Below, piece after piece: positions 14,294 to 23,650 of a DNA stretch of 64,000 nt. The notes beneath the pieces were generated by a model, which was not told the origin of the DNA, made no database searches, and saw only the letters and a program-made list of their open reading frames with translations. The DNA comes from Fimenecus sp964540535 (GTDB lineage Bacteria > Bacillota > Clostridia > Oscillospirales > Acutalibacteraceae). The DNA is taken from positions 1 through 64,000 of the forward strand of contig CAZIMO010000006.1 in assembly GCA_964540535.1 (NCBI GenBank), written 5' to 3'. Each line of letters starts with the position of its first letter. Position 1 is the stretch's first letter. Made by a program: the position numbers and the translations under genes.

Positions 14294-17200
14294 TTATTTA
14301 AAATACTTAACTGCCGATTCAAACATCTTCATATCATACTCACCAAGTACATTTTTATAAAGACCATAACCAATACGCTCTGAATGACCCATTTTACCTA
14401 AAACTCTGCCATCGGGAGAAGTAATACCCTCGATTGCGGAAATTGAATTATTGGGATTAAAATGGATATCATCGGTTGGAATGCCGTTAAGGTCAACATA
14501 CTGTGTAGCAATTTGTCCGTTTTCAGCAAGTTGATTTACAAGCTCATCACTGCAAAGGAAACGACCCTCACCATGTGAAATCGGTACTGTGTAAATATCA
14601 CCTACATTAGTTGAAGCAAGCCACGGCGATTTATTTGAAGCTATTCTCGTGCGTACAAGTCTTGATTGGTGACGACCTATTGTATTAAATGTGAGCGTAG
14701 GACAATTTTCGTCAGTATCAATTATTTTACCGTAAGGTACAAGACCTAACTTGATGAGTGCTTGGAAACCGTTACAGATACCCGCCATAAGACCATCACG
14801 GTTTTCAAGGAGAGATGTAACGCCTTCTTTAATTTCAGGATTGCGGAAGAAAGCTGTAATAAATTTACCGGAACCGTCAGGCTCATCACCACCGGAGAAA
14901 CCGCCCGGAATGAAAATCATTTGAGCATCTTTCATTTTTTCAGCAAAAGTTTCAACTGATTTTGCAATATGAGAAGCAGAAAGATTATTGATAACCAGAA
15001 TTTCTGCTTTTGCACCTGCAAGTTCAAGAACCTTCTTTGTATCGTATTCGCAGTTTGTTCCCGGGAATGCAGGGATAAGAACTTTTGGTTTTGCAACCTT
15101 AATTGCAGGAGAAACTCTTTTTTCTGCCTTAAACTCATAAGCAGGATATGTATTACCTACAGTTTTAATATTGCAGGAATATACTGACTCAAGCTTATTT
15201 TCATAAGTATTAAGAAGAGAATCAATAGATATAATGTTATTCTTGTATTCTATAGTTTTGTTTTCAGTTGTATAACCGATAACACTTCCGATTTCAATAT
15301 CTTCTGCAAGCTCGATAACAAAACTGCCGTAAGCATAATCAAAAATATCACTGTTAGTAAGATTATTATCATACTTAAAGCCTATATCATTACCGAAAGC
15401 CATTTTCATAACCGCTTCAGCCACACCGCCGTATGTAACTGTGTAACAAGCGGCAATTTTACCTGTGCGTGCAAGCTCGGTAACTTTATTGAATGTATCA
15501 ATAAGTGAAGAAGCAGTAGGAATACCGTTTTTGTTATATTCCGGCTTCAAAATGACAGTTTTATGACCTGCCGACTTAAATTCAGGTGTTATTACCTCAT
15601 CAATCTTACCTGTGGTTACAGCAAAAGAAACAAGAGTTGGCGGAACATCAATATGCTCAAAAGTACCGCTCATTGAATCTTTACCGCCAATTGAGGCAAC
15701 TCCTAAATCAAGCTGTGCATCATATGATCCGAGAAGTGCTGCAAGAGGTTTACCCCAACGGGTTGCTTCTTTTTGAGGCTTCTCAAAATATTCTTGGAAA
15801 GTAAGATATACATCTTCAAACTTTGCACCTGTTGCAATGAGCTTTGAAATTGACTCAACAACAGCAAGATATGCACCGTTATACTGATTTTTCTCAAAAA
15901 TAAACGGATTGTAACCCCAAGCCATATATGAACAAGTTGTTGTTTGATTATTTTCAACAGATATCTTATGTACCATTGATTGAATAGGTGTCTGCTGATT
16001 TTTTCCTCCGAACGGCATAAGGACTGTACCTGCACCGATTGTTGAGTCAAAGCGTTCTGAAAGACCGCGCTTTGAGCAGACATTTAAGTCATCGGCAAGT
16101 TTTATATATTCCGCAGCAAAATCATCAGATATGTCTTTAGCGTAATCAAGTGATTTAGCGGTTTCAACATCAATATGCTTTTCAGCACCGTTTGAATTTA
16201 AAAATTCTCTTGAAATATCAACAATACAATTATTGTTCCAATACATTCTTAAACGAGGCTCTACAGTTACTTTTGCAACTACTGTTGCTTCAAGATTTTC
16301 TGTTTCTGCAAGCTCAAGGAAGCGAGAGACATCTTTAGGCTCAACAACGACAGCCATTCTTTCTTGAGATTCACTGATTGCAAGCTCAGTACCGTCAAGA
16401 CCGTCATATTTTTTCGGAACAGCATTCAAATCAATTTCAAGACCGTCAGCAAGCTCACCGATAGCAACGGAAACACCGCCTGCACCAAAGTCGTTGCAGC
16501 GCTTAATAAGTCTTGAAGCTTCTTCGTTTCTGAAAAGACGCTGAAGCTTTCTCTCTTCGGGAGCGTTACCCTTTTGAACCTCTGCACCACAGCTTTCAAG
16601 TGACTGAAGTGTATGAGATTTTGAAGATCCTGTTGCACCGCCGCAACCGTCACGACCTGTTCTTCCGCCAAGAAGAATAACAACATCTTCGGGCTGAGGA
16701 ACTTCACGGCGAACATTTCTTGCAGGAGCAGCCGCAACAACTGCACCGATTTCCATTCTCTTTGCAGTATATCCATCATGATAAATTTCATCAACTTGAC
16801 CTGTAGCAAGACCGATTTGGTTACCGTATGAAGAATATCCTGCCGCCGCAGTTTGTACAATCTTTCTTTGAGGTAATTTACCCTCCATTGTTTCAGAAAC
16901 AGCTTTTAAAGGATTTCCGGCACCTGTAACGCGCATAGCTGCATAAACGTATGAACGGCCTGAAAGAGGATCACGGATTGCACCGCCTATACAAGTAGCT
17001 GCACCGCCAAACGGTTCAATTTCAGTAGGATGATTATGAGTTTCGTTTTTAAATAAAAGAAGCCATTCCTCATCTTTGCCGTCGACATCAACAGTAATTT
17101 TTACTGTACAAGCATTGATTTCTTCAGACTCATCAAGTTTAGGAAGCTTACCTAGTTTTTTAAGCACTTTTGGCGCCATAGTGGCAATATCCATAAGGTT

Positions 17201-17983
17201 AATAGGTTTTGTTCTGTTTAAATCCTTACGGTCATTGAGATAACGCTCCCAAGCCTTTTGAATATATTCATCATTAAACTTAACTGAATCAATAGTTGTC
17301 AAAAATGTAGTATGACGGCAGTGATCAGACCAATATGTGTCAATCATACGGATTTCAGTGATAGTTGGGTCACGGTCCTCTGTCTTAAAATAGTCTTGAC
17401 AGAACTTAATATCATCTTTGTCCATTGCCAAACCGTATTCAGTAACAAAATCGGCAAGCTCATCGTCATTGAGTTTTAAAAAACCGTCAAGAGTTTTAAC
17501 TGTTGTCGGAATTTCGTAATCAACCGCTAAAGTTTCATATGTATCAAAAGTTGCTTCACGAGCTTCAACCGCGTTAATAACATATTTTTTTATAACCGCA
17601 AGCTCATCTGTCGAAACATCACCGTAGATTGCGTAAATTTTAGCTGTTTTTACGAGTGGACGCTCCCCTTTTGATATAATCTGAATACACTGCGCAGCTG
17701 AATCAGCACGCTGATCAAACTGACCCGGAAGATATTCAACCGCAAACACAGTTGCATTATCATCGTTGAAAGAATCAGTAACGATATCAAGCTGCGGCTC
17801 TGAAAAAACCGTTGTTTTGCAGTAATCAAATAAATCCTTATCAATATTCTCAACATCGTAACGGTTGAGAATACGAATATCTTTTACACTGTCAATAAGA
17901 AGAAGAGAATTCACATCAGAAAGTAAAGACATAGCCTCATGAGCAAGCTCTTTTTTCTTTTCAACAAAAATACGATATACCAT
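14294..17983 (-). CDS. purL: phosphoribosylformylglycinamidine synthase, single chain
   Basis: A 1229-residue fused enzyme that turns FGAR, glutamine and ATP into FGAM (purine step 4). The N-terminal and central parts carry the synthase domains (NETHNHPTEIEPFGGAA, later GGKDSMSGTF), and the C-terminal part from about residue 966 is a class I glutaminase with KVLIPAFPGTNCEYD, the nucleophile Cys near 1065 (GICNGFQAL) and the SHGEG motif supplying His and Glu. So PurL and PurQ are joined and no PurS is needed, as in the clostridial clade. It is the last gene of the operon, 3 bases after purD. Confidence 0.97.
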   Translation of the reverse strand: MVYRIFVEKKKELAHEAMSLLSDVNSLLLIDSVKDIRILNRYDVENIDKDLFDYCKTTVFSEPQLDIVTDSFNDDNATVFAVEYLPGQFDQRADSAAQCIQIISKGERPLVKTAKIYAIYGDVSTDELAVIKKYVINAVEAREATFDTYETLAVDYEIPTTVKTLDGFLKLNDDELADFVTEYGLAMDKDDIKFCQDYFKTEDRDPTITEIRMIDTYWSDHCRHTTFLTTIDSVKFNDEYIQKAWERYLNDRKDLNRTKPINLMDIATMAPKVLKKLGKLPKLDESEEINACTVKITVDVDGKDEEWLLLFKNETHNHPTEIEPFGGAATCIGGAIRDPLSGRSYVYAAMRVTGAGNPLKAVSETMEGKLPQRKIVQTAAAGYSSYGNQIGLATGQVDEIYHDGYTAKRMEIGAVVAAAPARNVRREVPQPEDVVILLGGRTGRDGCGGATGSSKSHTLQSLESCGAEVQKGNAPEERKLQRLFRNEEASRLIKRCNDFGAGGVSVAIGELADGLEIDLNAVPKKYDGLDGTELAISESQERMAVVVEPKDVSRFLELAETENLEATVVAKVTVEPRLRMYWNNNCIVDISREFLNSNGAEKHIDVETAKSLDYAKDISDDFAAEYIKLADDLNVCSKRGLSERFDSTIGAGTVLMPFGGKNQQTPIQSMVHKISVENNQTTTCSYMAWGYNPFIFEKNQYNGAYLAVVESISKLIATGAKFEDVYLTFQEYFEKPQKEATRWGKPLAALLGSYDAQLDLGVASIGGKDSMSGTFEHIDVPPTLVSFAVTTGKIDEVITPEFKSAGHKTVILKPEYNKNGIPTASSLIDTFNKVTELARTGKIAACYTVTYGGVAEAVMKMAFGNDIGFKYDNNLTNSDIFDYAYGSFVIELAEDIEIGSVIGYTTENKTIEYKNNIISIDSLLNTYENKLESVYSCNIKTVGNTYPAYEFKAEKRVSPAIKVAKPKVLIPAFPGTNCEYDTKKVLELAGAKAEILVINNLSASHIAKSVETFAEKMKDAQMIFIPGGFSGGDEPDGSGKFITAFFRNPEIKEGVTSLLENRDGLMAGICNGFQALIKLGLVPYGKIIDTDENCPTLTFNTIGRHQSRLVRTRIASNKSPWLASTNVGDIYTVPISHGEGRFLCSDELVNQLAENGQIATQYVDLNGIPTDDIHFNPNNSISAIEGITSPDGRVLGKMGHSERIGYGLYKNVLGEYDMKMFESAVKYFK

Positions 17984-17986
17984 ACC

Positions 17987-19261
17987 TTATTTTTCTCCCT
18001 TCAGAACATTTAGTGCTTTTGCACCAATATCTTTTCTGTAAAACGCGTTGTCAAAATGCACTTTTTTTACGGATGCATAAGACTTTTCGATTGCTTGTTC
18101 AAGGTTGTTATCAACTGCAACTACTCCGAGAACTCTACCGCCCGCAGTTACAAGCTTATCATCTTGAACTTTTGCACCTGCAATATACAGGTTATCGCTA
18201 AAATCAAAGTCGACTGTGATTTCAAATCCGCTTTCATATTTAACGGGATATCCGTTAGAAGCCATTACAACACAGCAAGCTGAGTTATCTGAAAATTTCA
18301 CCATATCTTCTGTTAATCTTTCATCAGAAACGGCCATCATAATGTCAAGCAAATCGCTCTCAAGTAGTGGTAAAACAACCTGTGTTTCAGGATCGCCGAA
18401 ACGGCAGTTATATTCAATTACTTTAGGACCTTTAGGAGTAAGCATAAGACCGAAATAAAGACAGCCTTTAAAAGTTCTTCCCTCCGCTTTCATTGCATTG
18501 ATTGTAGGGACAAAAATTGTTTTCATACATTCTTCAGCAATATCCGAAGTATAGTAAGGGTTTGGAGCAATTGTTCCCATACCGCCTGTATTAAGACCTT
18601 CGTCATTATCAAATGCACGCTTATGATCCATTGAAGAAATCATTGGTACAACAATGTTGCCGTCTGTGAATGAAAGCACAGAAACTTCCGGACCTGTGAG
18701 AAATTCTTCAATAACAATGTTATTTCCGCTTTCCCCAAAGATTTTATCTTCCATAATTGATTTGACAGCATCAACAGCTTCTTCGCGAGTCATTGCAATA
18801 ATAACACCTTTACCGAGTGCAAGACCGTCTGCTTTAACAACCGTGGGGATAGGCGCTGTTTCAAGATATTTAAGAGCATCTTCTGCATTATTGAATATTT
18901 CAAATTCAGCAGTAGGAATGTTATACTTCTTCATTAAATTTTTTGAAAAAGCCTTACTGCCCTCAATAATTGCCGCACACTTTTTAGGACCGAAGCATTT
19001 AATACCCACTTCATTGAGAGCATCAACCGCACCGAGAACAAGCGGATCATCTGGAGCAACAATTGCAAAATCAATTTTATTGTCAACCGCAAATTTTACA
19101 ATTGCATCAATATCCTTTGCGCCGATGTTTACAAGTGTTGCATCGTCTTTCATACCGCCGTTTCCTGGAAGAGCAAAAATTTCAGTTACATTTTTATTTT
19201 CATTAATTTTTTTTATGATAGCGTGTTCTCTACCGCCACCACCGACAACCATAACTTTCAT
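17987..19261 (-). CDS. purD: phosphoribosylamine-glycine ligase
   Basis: A 424-residue ATP-grasp enzyme joining phosphoribosylamine and glycine (purine step 2). The start is MKVMVVGGGGREHAI, the family's standard N-terminus, at the ATG 19261 with GAGG 6 bases upstream; the longer frame to 19339 overlaps the previous gene and is ignored. Also visible are the ATP-grasp segments PTVVKADGLALGKGV and VIEYNCRFGDPETQ. It lies 13 bases after the AICAR transformylase gene, inside the purine operon. Confidence 0.97.
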   Translation of the reverse strand: MKVMVVGGGGREHAIIKKINENKNVTEIFALPGNGGMKDDATLVNIGAKDIDAIVKFAVDNKIDFAIVAPDDPLVLGAVDALNEVGIKCFGPKKCAAIIEGSKAFSKNLMKKYNIPTAEFEIFNNAEDALKYLETAPIPTVVKADGLALGKGVIIAMTREEAVDAVKSIMEDKIFGESGNNIVIEEFLTGPEVSVLSFTDGNIVVPMISSMDHKRAFDNDEGLNTGGMGTIAPNPYYTSDIAEECMKTIFVPTINAMKAEGRTFKGCLYFGLMLTPKGPKVIEYNCRFGDPETQVVLPLLESDLLDIMMAVSDERLTEDMVKFSDNSACCVVMASNGYPVKYESGFEITVDFDFSDNLYIAGAKVQDDKLVTAGGRVLGVVAVDNNLEQAIEKSYASVKKVHFDNAFYRKDIGAKALNVLKGEK

Positions 19262-19274
19262 AATAAACCTCAAA

Positions 19275-20459
19275 TTAATGGTGGAATAATCGCATTCCTG
19301 TGAATGCCATTGCAATTCCGTATTTATTGCAGCAATCAATTACTACATCATCTCGGATTGATCCGCCGGGTTCAGCAATATAAGAAACACCACTCTTGCG
19401 AGCTCTTTCAATATTATCACTGAACGGGAAAAATGCATCAGAACCAACTGAAACACCTGTTATAGTATCGAGATATGCTCTTGCTTCTTCAGCAGTGAGG
19501 GGGTCAGGCTGTGTTTTAAAATATTTCTGCCAAATTCCGTCAGCACAAACATCTTCTTCATTCTTATTAATATAACCGTCAATAACATTATCTCTATCTG
19601 GGCGACGAATTTCATCCTTGAAAGGAAGAGCAAGTACCTTGGGATGTTGACGAAGATGCCAAGTATCTGCTTTTGTACCTGCAAGTCTTGTGCAGTGAAT
19701 TCTTGACTGCTGACCTGCACCAACGCCGATTGCCTGTCCGTCATAAGCATAGCAAACAGAATTGGACTGTGTGTATTTAAGCGTAATCAAAGCAATAATA
19801 AGGTCACGCTTTGCTTCAGCAGGTAATTCCTTATTTTCAGTTACCATATTTGAGAGAAGCTCTTCGTCAATTCTAAAATTGTTTCTTCCCTGCTCAAAAG
19901 TAATACCGAAAACCTGTTTCTTTTCTTGAACAGCAGGAACATAATCAGCATCAATTTTAACAATATTATAGTTGCCTTTTCTCTTGCTCTTTAAAATTTC
20001 AAGAGCTTCAGGTGAATAACCGGGAGCAATTATACCGTCAGAAACCTCACGGGCAACAAGCTTTGCCGTTATAACATCACATTCATCACTCAAAGCAATC
20101 CAATCACCGAATGACGACATTCTGTCTGTACCTCTTGCTCTTGCATAAGCACAAGCTAAAGGAGAATCGTCAAGACCCTCAATATCATCAACAAAGCATG
20201 CCTTTTTTAAAGAATCGGAAAGCTTTACTCCAACTGCTGCAGATGTAGGGCTTACATGCTTAAAAGATGTTGCAGCAGGCATACCGAGAATATTTTTAAT
20301 TTCCTTTACAAGCTGCCACGAGTTGAAAGCATCAAGGAAATTTATATAACCAGGTTTTCCGTTAAGAATTTCAATAGGAAGTTCTGTTCCGTCTTCCATA
20401 TAGATTTTAGAAGGCTTTTGATTAGGGTTACAACCGTATTTAAGTTCAAATTCTTTCAT
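19275..20459 (-). CDS. purH: AICAR transformylase, stand-alone
   Basis: A 394-residue protein corresponding only to the formyltransferase part of bifunctional PurH, moving the formyl group of 10-formyl-THF to AICAR (purine step 9). Motifs: KYGCNPNQKPS at the start, ATSFKHVSPTSAAVG carrying the Lys-His catalytic pair, VGAGQQSRIHCTRLAG, and SDAFFPFSDNIE near the end. The N-terminal MGS-like IMP cyclohydrolase domain is absent, and the following step is encoded by the adjacent PurO-type gene 12 bases upstream. The start has AGGAG about 7 bases ahead. Confidence 0.95.
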   Translation of the reverse strand: MKEFELKYGCNPNQKPSKIYMEDGTELPIEILNGKPGYINFLDAFNSWQLVKEIKNILGMPAATSFKHVSPTSAAVGVKLSDSLKKACFVDDIEGLDDSPLACAYARARGTDRMSSFGDWIALSDECDVITAKLVAREVSDGIIAPGYSPEALEILKSKRKGNYNIVKIDADYVPAVQEKKQVFGITFEQGRNNFRIDEELLSNMVTENKELPAEAKRDLIIALITLKYTQSNSVCYAYDGQAIGVGAGQQSRIHCTRLAGTKADTWHLRQHPKVLALPFKDEIRRPDRDNVIDGYINKNEEDVCADGIWQKYFKTQPDPLTAEEARAYLDTITGVSVGSDAFFPFSDNIERARKSGVSYIAEPGGSIRDDVVIDCCNKYGIAMAFTGMRLFHH

Positions 20460-20471
20460 TTTTAAATCTCC

Positions 20472-21188
20472 TTACACATTCTTATTGATAATTCTTGTTT
20501 CGTTTTCGCCCGTTGCCAAGTCAATATATCTAACAAAAAGAGAAACCTTATTATCCTCATTAAGATTTTCCCAAATAATATTTGTCATAGTATCAATATC
20601 AACATCGGGCAGCTCAAGAGTTTTAGGTTCGCCCTCAAAGCTTGGAAGAGGATTTCCGTCACACTTATATGTATGAATAAATTTAGCTTTACCTGCAAGT
20701 GGATTTGAGTAAGCGTAAGTGTATCTCTGACAAGAAGAACCGTCACCGTCAGCAGATTTCAAAATTGAAAGAGCATAATTCATTTCACCGTTTTCGTGAT
20801 GAATAATACCGGAAATACGAGGTGTGAAATTTGGAGCATCATCTTCAAATTCACGAGTACGGAGAGCCTGCTCAAATGTCATTTGCTTATCCATAAGCTC
20901 ATAAATTGTATCTGTTTGGTCACCGTTAGTAACAATTGTCTTGTTGCCGAGAACTCTTACAGGATAATAAATAATAAGATGAGGATCAGTCATTTTCGAT
21001 TCATCAAAGGCTTTTGTACGCATTGCATCACCTTCGGCTACAAATACACGGTTACGGCTGTTTACACTTCTGCCCATAATGAAATATGCTGTAACTGCTT
21101 TTTTGCCATCGGCGCTCTTGCCGATAATAATTCCTCTTCCATGATAAGCAAGAGAATTAAGTTCATTTTCAAGTGACTTTACTTCCAT
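20472..21188 (-). CDS. purO: IMP cyclohydrolase, PurO type
   Basis: A 238-residue protein of the IMP_cyclohyd family (PF07826), first known from archaeal PurO, closing the ring of FAICAR to IMP. Motifs: LAYHGRGIIIGKS, YFIMGRSVNSRNRVF, IIYYPVR and HHENGEMNYALSILKS. Pairing with a stand-alone AICAR transformylase replaces the usual bifunctional PurH. The ATG at 21188 is taken because AAGGA lies 8 bases upstream; the frame extends to 21206 without support. It stands between a methyltransferase gene and purH. Confidence 0.9.
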   Translation of the reverse strand: MEVKSLENELNSLAYHGRGIIIGKSADGKKAVTAYFIMGRSVNSRNRVFVAEGDAMRTKAFDESKMTDPHLIIYYPVRVLGNKTIVTNGDQTDTIYELMDKQMTFEQALRTREFEDDAPNFTPRISGIIHHENGEMNYALSILKSADGDGSSCQRYTYAYSNPLAGKAKFIHTYKCDGNPLPSFEGEPKTLELPDVDIDTMTNIIWENLNEDNKVSLFVRYIDLATGENETRIINKNV

Positions 21189-21214
21189 AGTATATATTCC
21201 TTTCAAAATAGAAT

Positions 21215-21958
21215 TTAAAATAAACCGAGATAACAGTTTGAAAGATAAGGTTGCTCAATCACACCGTTATGGCTGTATTTTTCAAAAATCTCTTCCAATT
21301 CCAAAATAAAATCAGCATAATGCTCATCATTTTCTGAAAGCGCATAAGAGCGTGATAAATTATCTCCTATAAACTGTTCTTTTGTCATAAAATACGGATT
21401 TTCCACGCGAAAATTATCGACTTTATCAAAATACTCGTTTTTTAAAAATGTATCTCCGTCAAAATCAGAATAGCCTGTATGCACATGCCCACTGTGATAA
21501 GCGCCGCAATATTTCATACAAACTTCATTTCGAGCCTGTGCCGCTTCTGTTCGGCATCGCTCGTTAAATATAACGGCAAGCTTTCCGCCGTTATGCAATA
21601 TGCGTTTACATTCAGTTTTAAATCGCTGTTTATCAAACCAATGAAAGGCCTGTGCAACGGTAATCAAATCTAAAGAATAAGAATTAATATGTGTATCTTC
21701 AGCAGAAGCCTTAATTATATCCACCTGATCGCCCACAGAACTCTTTAATTCAGACAACATATCATCATTAGGCTCAACTGCAATGATTTTCCATGTCTTT
21801 TTAAGTAAGCATTTAGTAAAAATCCCTGTTCCAGCACCTATGTCGGCAACAGAACGAGCATTTGTCTGCTTATAAAGCCAATCTATCAGCACATCGGGGT
21901 ATGACGGTCGGTATTTTGCATATAATTCAGCTTTTCCTGAAAATTTATCCTCATTCAT
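21215..21958 (-). CDS. class I SAM-dependent methyltransferase
   Basis: A 247-residue methyltransferase. SAM-binding motif I is VADIGAGTGIFTK (about 38-50), motif II ends in the acidic residue of AVEPNDDML, and motif IV lies at DLITVAQAFHWFD, the usual pattern of the UbiE/Methyltransf_11 group with an N-terminal DKFSGKAELYAKYRPSYP. The substrate is unknown. It overlaps the end of purN by 8 bases and is cotranscribed with purine genes, although no methyl transfer is part of IMP synthesis. Confidence 0.9.
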   Translation of the reverse strand: MNEDKFSGKAELYAKYRPSYPDVLIDWLYKQTNARSVADIGAGTGIFTKCLLKKTWKIIAVEPNDDMLSELKSSVGDQVDIIKASAEDTHINSYSLDLITVAQAFHWFDKQRFKTECKRILHNGGKLAVIFNERCRTEAAQARNEVCMKYCGAYHSGHVHTGYSDFDGDTFLKNEYFDKVDNFRVENPYFMTKEQFIGDNLSRSYALSENDEHYADFILELEEIFEKYSHNGVIEQPYLSNCYLGLF

Positions 21959-22586
21959 TTATTACAGTCCTTCCGTTAATAACCGTAATTTTATCATCAC
22001 AGAAAAGCTGAACAGCCTTGGGAAGAATTTTCCACTCTGCCTGTTCCATAATTCTTTTCTGCAAGGCTTCGGGTGTATCACCGTTAATAACATCAACTGC
22101 TTTTTGCAGAATAATCGGTCCTGCATCACATTCAGATGTTACAAAGTGTACTGTTGCACCGGACACTTTAACACCTTTTTTCAATGCTTCTTCATGCACA
22201 TGCAGACCATAAAAACCCTTGCCGCAAAAAGAAGGAATAAGAGCAGGATGCACATTTATCATTTTATTTTGAAAAGTATCGCATACATTTTCATCAAGAA
22301 TTGTCATAAAGCCCGCATACACAATCAAATCTGCCTTCTCTTCAAGAAGAATATTTCTCATAGCACAGCTATAAGAAGCTATATCTGAAAATTCTTTTCT
22401 GATAAGTGTACGAGTTTTTATTCCGTTATTCTTTGCACGGGTAAGAGCATAAGCGTCGGATTTTGAAGCAATTACACAAGTAATTTTTCCGTTGCCTAAT
22501 TCTCCTCTATTTTGTGCGTCAATAAGTGCCTGCAAATTTGTACCGCCGCCCGAAACTAAAACAACAATATTTTTAGTATTATTCAA
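21951..22586 (-). CDS. purN: phosphoribosylglycinamide formyltransferase
   Basis: A 211-residue GAR transformylase using 10-formyl-THF (purine step 3). Motifs: VSGGGTNLQALID near the N-terminus for phosphate binding, INVHPALIPSF with the catalytic Asn and His, and the conserved Asp of SECDAGPII. The start is taken as the TTG at 22586, which has GAGGG 8 bases upstream and overlaps the purM stop by 8 bases; the longer frame to 22613 lies inside purM and lacks a signal. Translational coupling with purM is likely. Confidence 0.93.
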   Translation of the reverse strand: MNNTKNIVVLVSGGGTNLQALIDAQNRGELGNGKITCVIASKSDAYALTRAKNNGIKTRTLIRKEFSDIASYSCAMRNILLEEKADLIVYAGFMTILDENVCDTFQNKMINVHPALIPSFCGKGFYGLHVHEEALKKGVKVSGATVHFVTSECDAGPIILQKAVDVINGDTPEALQKRIMEQAEWKILPKAVQLFCDDKITVINGRTVINE

Positions 22587-23616
22587 TGATAACACCCTCG
22601 TTACTCTTAACAACAGAACCTATTACATAAGCGTCTTCACCGTTTGCCTTGAGAATCTTAAGAGCTTCTTGTGCATCTTTTTCTGCAACAACAACGCTCA
22701 TACCAACACCCATATTAAATGTGTTGAACATATCTCTTTCGGGAATATTGCCTGTTTTCTGAATAAGGCTGAAAATAGGAAGAATTTTAAGAGCTGACTT
22801 ATCAATTTTTGCAGAGTAACCGCTCGGTAAACTTCTCGGAATATTTTCATAGAAGCCGCCGCCTGTAATATGAGATACAGCTTTAACTGTAATTTTTTCA
22901 AAAAGAGCGAGCATAGGCTTAACATAAATCTTTGTAGGAGTAAGAAGAGTTTCGCCTATTGACTTTCCGCCTAATTCTTCAACAGGAGTTTTAATATCAG
23001 CATTTTCAATGTCAAATACTTTTCTAACAAGCGAAAAACCGTTTGAATGAACACCGCTTGAAGGAAGTGCGATAATAACATCGCCTTCTGCTACCTTTGA
23101 ATTGTCAAGAACCTTATCTTTATCAACGATACCTACAGAGAAACCCGCAAGATCATATTCGTCAACAGGATAAAAGCCAGGCATTTCTGCCGTTTCACCG
23201 CCGATTAGCGCCGCACCCGACTGAACACAGCCTTCAGCAACACCCGCAACAATATCAGCAATCTTTTCGGGATAGTTTTTGCCGCAAGCAATATAGTCAA
23301 GGAAAAGCAATGGCTTTGCACCACAGCATACAATATCATTAACGCACATTGCAACACAGTCAATTCCGACTGTATCGTGCTTGTCCATTAAAAATGCCAT
23401 TTTAAGCTTTGTACCAACGCCGTCTGTACCGCTAACCAGAATAGGCTTTTTATAACCTTCGGGAAGCTCAAAAAGACCGCCGAAGCCTCCGACATCAGAG
23501 CAAACACCCTCTGTCATTGTTTTTGCGACATGTTTTTTCATAAGCTCAACAGCTTTATAGCCTGCTGTAATATCAACACCTGCTGCTGCATAACTTTCCG
23601 ACATAGAATTTTTCAT
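22579..23616 (-). CDS. purM: phosphoribosylformylglycinamidine cyclo-ligase
   Basis: A 345-residue AIR synthase closing FGAM to AIR with ATP (purine step 5). Motifs: SYAAAGVDITAGYKAVELMK at the start, GTDGVGTKLK, GGETAEMPGFY (glycine-rich ATP-binding) and SHITGGGFYENIPR. The length is normal and there is no interruption. It follows purF by 34 bases and overlaps purN. Confidence 0.96.
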   Translation of the reverse strand: MKNSMSESYAAAGVDITAGYKAVELMKKHVAKTMTEGVCSDVGGFGGLFELPEGYKKPILVSGTDGVGTKLKMAFLMDKHDTVGIDCVAMCVNDIVCCGAKPLLFLDYIACGKNYPEKIADIVAGVAEGCVQSGAALIGGETAEMPGFYPVDEYDLAGFSVGIVDKDKVLDNSKVAEGDVIIALPSSGVHSNGFSLVRKVFDIENADIKTPVEELGGKSIGETLLTPTKIYVKPMLALFEKITVKAVSHITGGGFYENIPRSLPSGYSAKIDKSALKILPIFSLIQKTGNIPERDMFNTFNMGVGMSVVVAEKDAQEALKILKANGEDAYVIGSVVKSNEGVIIE

Positions 23617-23650
23617 TTTAGTTCTCCTTTTGAAGAATTAGTATTTTTTA

